Positions 1 to 12,800 of a stretch of 64,000 nucleotides of DNA are shown one piece after another; position 1 is the first letter of the stretch, and every line of letters begins with the position of its first letter. The translations under genes and the position numbers were made by a program. The stretch covers positions 62,001-126,000 of the forward strand of contig JAANDG010000399.1 of the NCBI GenBank assembly GCA_036852015.1, written 5' to 3'. The DNA comes from Pelodera strongyloides (taxonomy: Eukaryota; Nematoda; Chromadorea; Rhabditida; Rhabditidae). Under the pieces are notes generated by a model. That model did not search any database. It saw nothing but the letters and a program-made list of their open reading frames with translations, and was not told the origin of the DNA.

Positions 1-536
1 AACAAGGAATAAAACGAGTGATGTAAAATAGCGGCACACGCACGAGTTGTGACTCCGCCTTTTTTCTATAATAGTACGCGATGCTACGATTGACGTTAGA
101 ATACATCGGGACGAATTTTGAGCGCCAAAATCTGAAATTCAAAAATTTCTAAATTTGCAAATTGAATTTTGAATTTTGTTTTTATTCAGAACAATTTTAT
201 TTTATATGCTCCTTTCGTGTGGTTTGTGTGCACTTGTTCTTTCACACGCGCGGCTTAACCGGAACTTTCAACACATCGTACGCAGGTGCGGCTGGTTGAG
301 TATGGGTGAATTCCCGCGAAAGCCGACATTGTTTTCGAGCCGACAAAGCCGACAAAGCCGACGCGAAAGCCGAAAGCCGACTGGTTGTTTGTATATTTCA
401 CATGATTTTGTGTGCATGAACTAATAAATATACACGATACCTGTACATGCAATATACGTTTTGTCTGAATCGTTACTTCCTTTTTTGTCTCATTTGGTTC
501 TATGGTTCTGAACTATTTATATTTCAGGGCCCTACG
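1..536. other. Spacer upstream of the BUB1-type gene
   Basis: I see no convincing gene here. Near 332-382 a short direct repeat built on AAAGCCGA occurs several times. An acceptor-like TTTCAG at 522-528 stands 8 bases before the chosen BUB1 start, which would fit either a 5' UTR intron or a trans-splice site. Confidence 0.5.
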
Positions 537-3500
537 ATGAATGCCGCCGAGCTTGAAAATTTTAAAGGATTTATCAGGTTAGCAAGAATTAGCTTTTCAG
601 AAGTCTAGTTTTTAAGGTTGTCCGGTAGTGGCTACAAGGCTTGGTTCGACGGCTTGACGAATAATAAAACACATTTCCAGTGCGAATGTCGCATTATGTT
701 CGTCGGACCCGACAGCACTGTTAAATTTCGTGAATAGGTGAGTCGCAACATTTATATGTATAAATCAATCATGTTTGTTGAGTCACAGGCACAAATTAAC
801 GTGCGGTAGGGGATATGTATGTTCCCGTGAAATCAAAAGGTACCCTTACCCTAGTATATTGAATGGTGCAGTAAGGACATCATCATATTACATACATAAT
901 TGTCGGTGCATTGAATTATTATAAAGTACTTCCTACCCTACAGCCATATAAATCATCAAGTGACGTCAGGCAAAAATATCTTCTCTCAAGCGCATAAGTT
1001 CCTCATTTCAGTTACCTTACCATGCTCGCCAACAGTGCGGAAGGTAAGGCGAAGCTCAAGGGTGCCCTTATCGCTTCGCTATGCATTCTCAAAGAAGTTC
1101 CCTCTGTTAGAGACCATGATGGACTTCTACGATTGTATGAGAAAATGGTATGCAAAAAATATTTCGTTTATCTATTAGATAAGCGTCTAAAAGTGACCGA
1201 AGTCTCTGCAGTCTGAAGTCTCACTATAAATCAGTGCGTAAAATGAATTATCAGCCACCTCCAGATTGGCTTTGACCATCTGCGAAATCTATTTCACATT
1301 CCTATACTTGACTGAAACATGTTGTTCTCCACTGATCAAACTGTCTCTATCAGCCGATAACCTCCGAACATCTCCATTTACGCACGAAAATCATACCCTG
1401 GCTTCAAAGTGTGCTAGGTAAAATCCCCCTTGCCATTCCGTTCTAACTAAGGTAAGCGTCTTCATCTATTTAGATGGAGTTGTCCACATCGCGTTCGCGA
1501 CTCGATTTCTTCAAGCATCTAGAGACCGAAGGACAGTTTGTGCGCAACCTTAACTTCTTTGTGTGCTATGCCACGGAGTATGCAAAGGTTTGTTTAACCT
1601 TAGTTTTACATCGTATGTGTGTGTGTTGTGTGCGTGTGTTTGTGTGTGTGTGTGTGTGTATGACAGTGACCCGTTGAAATTTGTGTACAACCAGTAGGCA
1701 ATAGGCTAACAGTAAGAAAAGTCGTAATTTTTTTTAAATTCGATTTAGAAACACGATCGAAAGGGCTTTCTGGAAGTCTACAAAAAGGCCAGTGAACATT
1801 GTACCGAGACAGACGTGGAAGATCATTTCCGGTATGTTTTTGTAAAAAATAATCATAGAATAGAGTGTAGATGTTTGGCTCCGCCCTCCGCGCATATTTT
1901 GAAACTTATATCATTGCGCACTTTCTGTGAGTACAGTTCAATTTAAGCTATTTTCATGCTAGCTTGCTTTACTATACGACAAAGAGTTGAAAATACCCCA
2001 AAACTAAAACGATGCGATTTTTTCATATGAAAAAATAAAAAAAAATGTCCAAAGTTTCCGTGGTATATTCACTTTAAAGCGAAATATCGGCCGGTGTTAG
2101 AAACGCATCGAGTACGCCAGCGTCTTTATGCAGTGTATGCAAATCAAAAAGCAGGCACGAACCACCTCCGGATTGGTTTTGACCACCTCCGGAAGCAATT
2201 CGAAAATAATATATTTGACCCGAAACATGCTGTTTTATCAAAACGGTCTATCACTAGCTAAAGAAACCACCTCCAACCACCTCCACCTTTACGCACGGAA
2301 TTTATACCCTGTAAATACGTAAGAATTAAGAATTTAATTATCCACGACGCGTTTCAAAAACCGGCCGGTATTTCGCTGTAAAACCCCTTTAGGTCTCGAA
2401 TTCAGTAGTACAAGTGGGCGATGGTGAAAGTGAAACTGTTTTGACTAATTACTAGCTATTGTAGAAGTCTTGCTGTTGAGCACAATCTTCAAATCCCAGC
2501 TCTTGATGCCGATTCGGAGCGTACTGGTACTCTCTTCCAAAAGAAAGGTACGGTGGTTTTGAGAGCAAACAAAACTTTTAGGCGGATACAAGCAGTTTCC
2601 CTGGTGGCATTGACTATTGTCAAACTGTATGTGGCTGGTTTCGAACTTGGGTCGTTTTTTTGCGTTGCGATCATGCGATGACGCTGTCTTTTCCAATGGG
2701 CCACCCCAAAGTTTATCTCGGTTACCTCCACACTTTTTCTATCCTATATTTAGTTCGACGCCGTAGCAGCCTTGCAGCACTGTGCAATCGGCCTCCAATT
2801 GCTTCATACACAGGTACATTTAGTTTATGATAATAATTTGGATAATTCTTGTTGCATGGAGTTTTCATCCGATTCGGGATCGTAACTGTTGTGTGCGAGT
2901 TGTTTGCGTGAATTGCAGTTTGTATTATCAGTCGTACCGTCCATTTAACTCAAATATATAAAGTTGCCCGATTGTCCGGATATGCATATGCGAATCAGTG
3001 CGTAAAAGTACGCCTCAAGCATTTGATGCGTACTTTTATTTTACGCACTGATTTAAGCCCCGAGCGACATAATCGTCAAGATCATCCTCACCTCTTATAC
3101 TCTATTATATTTTTAGCACCGGTGAGTGGAGCAGCCAAACAGCGCATTATGTCGAGAGATGTGCTCCTTGGGGGAACCTCACTGGAAGAGTATCGGGCGG
3201 CTAAGTCAGTTTATCATGTTAATACCTCGTTATTCTGTTCCGACCTACAATCATCGTACATAGACTTCTGCATGTAGAATCCAGAGTCCCAGCTTTTTTT
3301 GTGTGACCTGTAGGCTTATGCTTATGATTTATCTGGGGACTCTGTTATTTGGTTCGTCACTCATAAAGACCTACTCACTCTGTTTATGGTCGTGTATATG
3401 TAATATGTACCGTTTCTGATACTGTAGAACTTAACTTTAATCCTTTCTATATTATTATTACTATTATTATTATTTATTTATTTTCAGATACGAGGATGAG

Positions 3501-3802
3501 CAGATGAATGCGATTGGGGGTGCCGACGATATGGATATCAGCATCGTCGACGAAGTGGTGAGTGGTTCCTTTTTTGTTATTATGAGCGTTTTTTTTTATG
3601 TTCTAGTTCTTCTGCTTAGCTAGCGTTTGGGTTTGTCTCACGTGGAGTCGGCGGGAGCCTCATGTTTTGACTGTTTTGAGTGTCTGCTCCATTTGGTCCA
3701 CTATTTCGCTTCACTTTTTCTTATTTATTTGTCCACTCTGTATTATTTCGCTTTTATTCTTTTCAGAATAAGGTATTCAATATATATATATATATATATA
3801 TA

Positions 3803-3834
<32 letters not shown>

Positions 3835-6800
3835 ATGTATAGTAGTATAATATAGAATATTTACCGATCTTTCCGATCTGATACGACTTGTCGTGTAGTC
3901 GTGTTCGAGCAGTGGCCTTTAGATCTTCGCTCTCTTTCAGTTTCTTCATTTTCTCTCTTGTTGCGTTTGCGTGAATCTTGGTTCATGTAAATGCACCCTC
4001 ATCAAGTATCTCAATTATGAACAACGGGTTTCCCCCTGATTCTAGTTTATCACCGATGGATCCATATGTCCATAATGTGTTGTAGTTATAACCGGCAATT
4101 GTTGATTGTGCAACTGTAACTCTGAAGTTAATGTACCCTTCTTTGTTTCAGACGGCGCAGGTGAAGAGGAGTCCCGATGCGGAGCGTATCGCTTTGGCTG
4201 AACGTCAGTCTATCCAGCAGGAGATTGTGAAGCGCGGGCCCGCGGATGTGAACCTTTGTCTCGATGAAAATAAGGTAGATTTTATGCTTTTTATTGTTCT
4301 GCCCAAGTTCTTCCCTGGTCATAACCTTTTTGAAACGTACGCATGCAAGTGTTGTCAAGTTAATTTGTGTTGTGCGAATTTTGTGTGGCAATGTGATTGT
4401 GATGTGAGATCGGCTTGGTCGTTAGATATTTCTATAGTCCTTTTCGTTTTCATTTAAAGCTCTGTTACAGCTGATGCTGGTCCCCCTGTTAAGGTTATTA
4501 CTTCGGCACTTCGGCCTTACTCACATTTTTTATGCAGTGTATTGGTCCTGTTTAGAATAAGGTTTCAGTGGTGTATTTGTGCTGAACTCTCAAAGTCTAA
4601 CTCACCATTTTATACCATTGAACTATTTCAAAATTGAATATTAACTCCGGTTACCTCGAAAGAATTATATGTATGTATTTAGCCAGTTGAGCGATCTGCT
4701 CCTGTGGCCATACCCGCACACCCACCTTTGAACGGTAATGGGCATCAGAGTTGCCGTGTTGGAGCAGCAGAAACGGCTGTGCCGCATCATCGCCAGCTTC
4801 AGAGTCCGAACCTGGAGATCATCAAGGAGATCAGATCGTGTGGAGCACGCGAGGAGGACAGCGTGTGCCTGGACGAGAATAAGGTGACTTGTCTTTTGTT
4901 TTATTTACTGTGCAATTTTACTCTGTAGTAGGTGGTCAGTCCCCAATTCATTGGGTAGGCAAGCAACATCTGGAGATTTAGCTTAGCTTGCTAAATTTCT
5001 GTGAACATTAAACATTTGAGCATGTATTAGCTTTTCAGCACACACTCGTAGAATATGGATATAAAAATATAAATGATGTATCAACTTATTCGTATTTCAT
5101 AAGTAAAATGATCGATGGTAGATGATAAGCTTCATTTTGCGAAAGTCGTCTTATTTTGTTTATTTGTGTAGGTACAACCAATGACTAAGCCACCGGTGCC
5201 CCCAACACGCCGTCCGATGCTGTCGGAAAGACCAATTGTATGTTTGGTCATTTGTTTGTTGTTTGGGCGCATTCGAGTTGGGCAAAATGCGCAAATTCCG
5301 CGAAATAATCAGTTCGAGTTGATGGGGTGAGAGATTGTTGACAAATAAGAGGGTCCAGGAAAAAAACGCTTTCAAGGCTCTGCGCCTCTCATCTGAGCGG
5401 GCTATTTCACGGCGCGCTAACACTGGCTAACAGTGAACTCGAACTGATTATTTCGCATTTTGCCCAACTCGAATGCGCCCTTTAAGTTTTTAATGATTGC
5501 TTAATTTTTTGCATATTAAGCATTCTAAGTTTCCCAACTTACCTTAAAGCGAAATACCGGCCGGTTTTTGAAACGCATCGTGGACAGCTGAATTCTTACG
5601 TATTTATGCTAATTTGTTCGAATTTAGCTAGATTTTCTATTCTAATTTATGTTCATTTGCATAGGCTGCATAAGAATGCTGGTTTACTGTATGTGTTTCG
5701 CTTTAAGGTACCTTATCCGAAATCTTAGAAACAAAGATAGCAATTTCGGGTTTAGACCGAGCAACCGGATGAGTGGCACCGGGTCACCCGCTTTCTGATT
5801 TCCGCTGGGTGCTGTATGCCGTGGTGGTGAATATCCGTTTTTCAGGTGTCTCCATCGTCTCCGGCTGCCACAGTGGAGAAGCGTGGTCGTATTCAGTCTC
5901 CGACTGTTAAAAGTAGGTGGCATTTTGTATTTTATGATAATAATGTAAGATAGGGAAGCATAGGAAATCATATCGGTCGCGTTGCCTACATCTCGTTGCT
6001 CTCTCCCTTTTCGGGTATTTCACCGGCCGAATAGCCTAGTGTTTTTTTGTGCTGTTGTCGTTTTTTATGTACAGCAGTACCCTTATTACATTAGGCAAAG
6101 ATGGTTCGATTGATTGTTCAAAGTTTTACTAGATCTCAAGTCGCCGAGGCCCTTATTGAAGGTTGAAGAGCGACCAAACAACACACAAGTGTGTTATTGG
6201 TTGAGGTGAAGTTTATATTTATAGATTAATGTAGGTGGATTTATTTTTAGCGAGCATGGCGACAATGGCGGCCTCGCCAAATTCGACATTCACGAGCAAC
6301 TTTTACCATGAGGCCAAGAATGTGTTCTCCACCACTGTTAATCTGAACCCAACAGGTATGGTTAAACACCTTGGCTGTTCGTAAATTTCTAGTGGTCCAT
6401 TTCATAACCTCGTTCACGCTCTGGTAGACGAAACCACCATCCGAATTAGCATATTGCGTAAATTTAGACGGTGGTCTTGAGCTCGTAGCAATACGGAATT
6501 ACGGAAAATGTGCGGATATGGCAAAGGACGGTATAATTATACACGTTCCGTCTTTGTTTTTTATTTGATGGTGCATTTTATGTTTTACAGCAGTGAACGA
6601 AACCTACGCCCCTGATGTTTCGACTGCTCCGATCGTTCCTCCACCAGCAGACGACTTTGAGGTGATAGACTTCAGACTTACGTTTCCTTGAAAATTCATA
6701 AATTAAATAATAAGTTGCTGGTTACATTCTGTTTTGTTCTTAGTCGTCATGAAGCTAAACAAACAGACTATTGCAAAAAGACCTTTATGCTTTAGGAGCA

Positions 6801-9800
6801 TGATCCTCTAAGGATGGTTCAGTAGATTGTGGGTGTTGAAAGTGGGTGGCTCCTCCGGTCATGAGCATTCGGCGTAAAAAAAAAACGAATTTCTGTCCGG
6901 TAGGTCAGCGTGTGCCATGTGGTTTTACCATACCATAGTATAGTACATCTCGATACTGTTCAGATATTCTGCGATGCTGAGGAAAGCCTTCATCCAGCCA
7001 AGAATTCTTTCGGTGAACAGAAGACGAACGTGGAAAATCCGCCCTTTGCCGCGCCCAAAAAAGAAACGGTCTTCACGAAGCCTGCTGCGGCTGTCCCATT
7101 TGGAGAGAGCCGCGCTGACGTGGCCCCTGAACCCAAAGATCCTGTTCCACCGATCCGTCCTCGCATGGTTGGTACTAGATACCTTTTGGATTTTTTTTTT
7201 CATATTTCATGTAGGTAGAAAGTGCGTGTGTCTTTGCTGTGTGTACTGTGGTTTATTCGCAGAAACCACAAATACAAACGCTCCTTATATTTTATCTCTT
7301 GGTTTATTTTCGTGTTCTTATTACAGGCGTTCACCGAGGTGCGTGACACGGTTGTCGCAGGGCATGAGGAATCTAAATTCCTATGTAAGTGGTTTTTTGA
7401 ACTTGTTTATTTTGCGTGTGTTACTGATACTGATACACGCCCGAAATGTTTTTTTTTGGGGTGTTTTATCTTTTTTTTCTTCCTTCTTATGGCTCCGTTA
7501 TGTTTAGTTGGAGAAGACGAAGCGACGGTTTGTGGAATGTGGAAAACTAGTGCCGGTGCCGGTATTGTCACCTCAACGCCTGCGGTTAAGCAGAATCATA
7601 TCACCGATGCAGGTTCGTGTCCAGGTTCACCCATCGGGGTTTGTGCAATGTTCTAATTGTTTGGCTGGTTCGCCAATGAGCTGTGTTTTATCCTAGGAAA
7701 AACTAGTCACGTGTCATGTTTTCCTTTATGGGTTTCCAAGTACCGCAAAAGATGTCCGTGTTTCTGTCAAACCTACGACCTACCGTAGTTTTTGCACAGG
7801 CTGCATATTTAATATGAAAATAAAATTCTCGTGTAGTTCCAAAAACGATAGTTCTAAAAACGATAGTATTCTATGTTTAGAGTTCTTCGATGTGCGCGAG
7901 GAGCTGGACGGTGCCGCCTCTACAGGCGAAGAGGAGGTTGAGGAGGAGGAATCCTTTGAAGACCCCTTCAAGCTAGCCGGCCCGCCTGGAAGCACGGCTT
8001 TTGGTGTAAGTATCAGGATAGTCGCCCTTACCGATTACTCATTTTCAAATCATACCAATATCACCTTTAAAGCTGGCCAACGTTTCATAAGTACACAGAA
8101 TTTCGGAAACACAGTAGGCTTCCCCGACGGAGTTGTATGCCAGTATGCCGTGCTACGTGCTTGTCCAATTCCAAGTTGGACTGAAGCAGTGTGACTTTTT
8201 GCGTATACTTATTCCTTTGAAGTAAGGAAAATGAATATTTTGAAGTAACTTAAAATATTCAGCGCCGTATGACCATTCAACCAGGTGGCTTCATAGGTCG
8301 AAAGTCGTTAGGAGGAGGAATGGCAATGGTAAGATGCTCTTTATTTTGTGATTAATAAGAATAAGACTTAATTAAGTGCGTCAGATACGTGTGAGTCTCT
8401 ATTCCATATGTTCTTTAGTAGACTTTCGTATGTTAATGTTTGTTGATTGGTTTTACATTTCAACTTTCTTACATTAATTCATTTTATGTAGAATACAAGG
8501 GTCCATTTATGTTTATCGGTCTGCGCGTCTGCCGATGCTGGTTCCTAGGCGCCTAGGTGTTGAACGCGCCAGTGTGACCTTACGAGTATTGGGAACCCTC
8601 CCAGTGGGGATAATTTGTCTCTACTACGTCTCGCTGGGTGATCCCTCGCTTGCTGCCACTGGGGGGCTGTGATCGCCATTCGTGCATACGGCCATGGCGC
8701 CATGGTGCACGAAATTTGTGCAATTTTAGTTGGCGGCGAATTTGTGACGCTGTGACACACATTTTTCTGAATTCCAGGGTGGTGCACTTGGTTTGGGTAA
8801 GACTGGAAATGTTGGTGGACCAGCTGCTCCACCAAACGTGAGCGTATCAACCGCGCTCAACAAACTGAACATTGATGGCAGCCCAGCTGAGAAGACGGAC
8901 AAACCAGAGGTAGTTATTTTAAAGTGATATAACATCCGGGTTTTGAAACGTTTGTTGGAATGCTGCATGTATTTGGACTAAAAATAGCGCAGTGGTTTGC
9001 TTTTCTCCACAATTTGCTTGTGTGCACTGTATGAAAATGTTGAGTGTGTTTTGTGATGTATGTGCTGGTGCTTTAAAGCAGTAATATACCTACTTTGGGA
9101 AATTTGCATATGAATGCCGAGGCTTGCCGGACGGGCACACACTTTGCATAGGATACATAAGAAATGTGTATCGTATGCAAATCTCCCAAAGTAGCTACAA
9201 TACGGCTTTAAGCGATTATTTGTATTCTGACTGACAATAATTCCAGATGGAAGCAGCGGTCGTGGAAGTGAAAAAACCTGTGCTAGTAGTCGGGAAACAG
9301 GCGGAGAAGTTTGAGGATCCGTCACCAGCTCTTGACGCTATGGAGCCTGAGGATGATGAAGTTGACCTGAACGCGACCGGTGTGGGACTGCCGTGAGTTT
9401 TTTCATGAAGTATGAAGCCATATTTTTATCCAGTCATCCAGTGACCATATGCCCGGACTCTGCGAGGCTCCCCTGTTGGGAGAAGTTGCCTCTATGTTTC
9501 GCTGGTCTACTCGATGTGTTTCAATGTTTCAAAATCCGGCCGGTATTTCGCTTTAAATATAGTCAATTCAGTGAGCAGCAGGTTCTGTCTTCCGTGAACC
9601 CATGGTCACCGGAGCTGAGAGAGCGAATCATGAAGGGCTACAAATCACCACATATCCATTACCTGCCGGTGGGCACGATTGTTATTTGTTATGTGAATTT
9701 TGTCTCGATTAGGTCAAGGCTTGTTGAGCATGCAATGAGCCGAACGTGAGCGTGAGTTGGGGTGTGACAGTTGTTAGAGCGGTATGCACGTGGTATGTGA

Positions 9801-12800
9801 AGCATTGCTCGACAACGCATCTCGTTTTATTATATGTGTCATCTGTGTCTTTCTAACGCAGAATTGAACACAATTTGTGTAGAATGGAAGACACTTTGAT
9901 TTTTGATTTACGTTCAGATAAATATTGAGACATAAAAAGAAAGGAACACTATAAAAGTTTTAAACTTTTTGAAGATTTAAATATCTTTTATTTTAATTGC
10001 AATAATAGGTTTAGGTGATCACGACTATCAATATCAATATCTGGTGTGAGTGTGATTGTGCATTAGGGCATGTTTTTAATTTTCAGGGTAATTGTAAACG
10101 TTTGACTGCTATGAACTCGGTGACGCTTGGCGGCGAAACATTCTATGTAAGTTTGTTTTACATAATCTAGAACTAGCCTTTTCTGAGTTTTGTTTTTGCT
10201 CTGTTGCGGCATATAATTATTTATCTTATTTATCTATTATTATTTATCTGTTTGCTACTTGAAGTCACTAATTAACTTTTTTCGTTTGTTATCAAAAGTG
10301 TTTAATTAAATGTTTATTTTTTTGTATATTCATCACTGGATAGTTGTTTCGTTTTAGATCAGCTCTCTGCTCGGGCAGGGCGGGTTCGCCAAGGTGTTTA
10401 AGGCGAAAAACAGTAAGAGTGAGAGTTTGGCACTGAAGGTAAGTGATTTTTCACATATCTGTTTTTTATGTTACTTGTATTTGCCTATATCCTACTAATA
10501 ATTGCAAATTGTACAGTACTTACAATGTAATTAACGTGCGTTGCATTCATCGTAGGATGTTATATTTTTTGTTAGTTTAGAGCCGTATAATATAGCCGTT
10601 TTTGATGCGTTATGTCGGACTCTGTATTCCGATATGTTGCGTGTTAGTCAATATAATTAGAATGTAAAATCGCGCAGTCATTTACGTACCCCACATGAGA
10701 ATGCAAGAATGCAGCATACATCATAAATTTCAAAACCGGATGTTATACCGCTCTAGTACAATTTAGCTATTGTTTTAGTACGAGATTCCTTCTTGTGCCT
10801 GGGAGGGCTACATCTGTGAGACGCTCCAGCGGAGACTCGGATCACAACAGAAAATGGCACAGTTTATGAAAGTGGGTGATCATTGTGATCAAGTATTCCA
10901 GCTATTGTTAAAGTGGTATTACACGTGGTTTGCGAAACTCACACTGGTTTGCAGCGCCCATTCCCACGTACCGTATCATATCTCATATCTCATATCGTAT
11001 CCGCGCTATTTTTGAGATATTTGCGCTTTTCCATCTATTGCTTATAATACATGGTTCTGGAAGTTTTTCACCACATGTCATGTCGCTTTAAACAATTTTT
11101 TTTAATAATTTAATTCTTGGTGGATGACGTCTACGTGTACGACAACGCGTCAGTCATTACCAATGAATATCTACGTCATGGGAATTTGCTTGTAAGTTGT
11201 AGTTTATTTATTTTTTTAAAGTTATTCGGTTATTCCGATTTATGAGATAAATTTAGTGGAGTAGTTGATGGTTAGTGGTTAGTGCGCCATTCTGTATCCT
11301 TCGCCTTCCCGTCTTAGCAGAGAATGGAATTCAGTTTGCGTATATTATATGGTATTAAGATTGTCTAGCTTTGGCACAAATTGCGCAATCCACTTGTCAT
11401 ACCGCTCTAAACATGCTAGTTGTCTTTCAGGAACTCGCCAACAACCTCTCGGACCCGAACTGGCAGCTCGTCATTGTGCTGGCAATTCAGGTAGTTGTTG
11501 TCTTTTTTGCAAAACTCTACTTTTCGTGAATTTAATTTCGAGCGAAATGAAAATGCCATTTTTTCCCGCTGGCTGTCTGGCACGGGAACGTGGAAACCTG
11601 CCCGATTGCTCGCCTATTAGTTGAGAGACTTGATCGGGCATATATCGGCCTAGGCCTACGTAAATGGTAATCCTTCAGCTCGCTCGCATTCTCCGTGACG
11701 TACACTCCGTGCGGATCGTGCACGCCGACGTCAAGCCTGATAATTTCATGGTGCTCGGAAAGTAAGTTGTCATAGTTTCATTTTTTTTGTATTTTGAAAT
11801 CTCCCTAGTTGTTAGTGCGGGTCCGGAGCTGGTTCGCGAAATACTCCCTGTTCTGTTTGTGATACATTTTTTTCTCGTACTTCGTGTCCATGTCTAATAT
11901 TCTATAGGGGGTTTAGCCATGAGCCCTCCAAATTCGTGCACTATTCTAATTCCAGCGGTGGTTCGCCGGTATCGGCTGGTTTAGGCTATGTGTCAATGTG
12001 TCAGTCATTATTGTTAATGGCTCTCGCTCCTCTCTAGGCTGCCCGACACCTCGGACGTGGAGGAGGTGCTCGCGTGCCAAACGCTCCGCCTAATTGACTG
12101 GGGACGAGCGATCGATATGAAGTCAATCGGGGGCGGCGTCACATTTACGGGAAGGGCGGGAACCGAGAGTTTTGATTGCCCTGAGATGCTGGTCAGTTGC
12201 TTGTTTGTTTTCGTATTGTCGTTTGTTCGTGCTTACAGGTTTTCCAGTATCCTGTCTCAGAAAACGAAAATATAGAAAATTTACAAAGTATGAACTTTGG
12301 TCGAAATGAAATGTAGGTAAAAAAATGTGAACTTCTATGAAAATTAAGTGTAGGTCAAAAGTATGAACTTTAATAGTGTGGTCATTAGCCTGTGGTAGAT
12401 GTTATGTTATGGTTGCTCACTGGATGTGGCTGGCAACTAGGAACCAGCTTTAGTTTAGTTACTTTGTCCTTTGTTTCTAAATGTTGGTGAACATTCTACT
12501 CCACTAATAGTATAGTTTGCATTTGCAGGAAGGTCGTCCGTGGACCTACCAAACTGACTACTATGGATTCCTCGGCACACTACATGTCCTATTCTTCCGC
12601 ACTTATATGACAGTCGCCAAGTCTGCGAGCGGTCGATATGTTATGGGAGCCACGTTTAAGAGGTATGGATTTAAAAATGTGTCCAGCGTGTCCAGTGAGT
12701 TGTTTTGTTGTTTTCTTTTGCGCAGAGGAACTTTATCTGTTGTGTAGGTATAGGTATACCGTGCGCCGTAGCGTGGGTTTACAAATTTCTGCACATTATT

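Noticed and set aside
6910..7656. Long overlapping open frames around 7 kb
   Set aside because: They run through real BUB1 exons 15-17 and their introns in other frames; only the spliced frame fits the gene.
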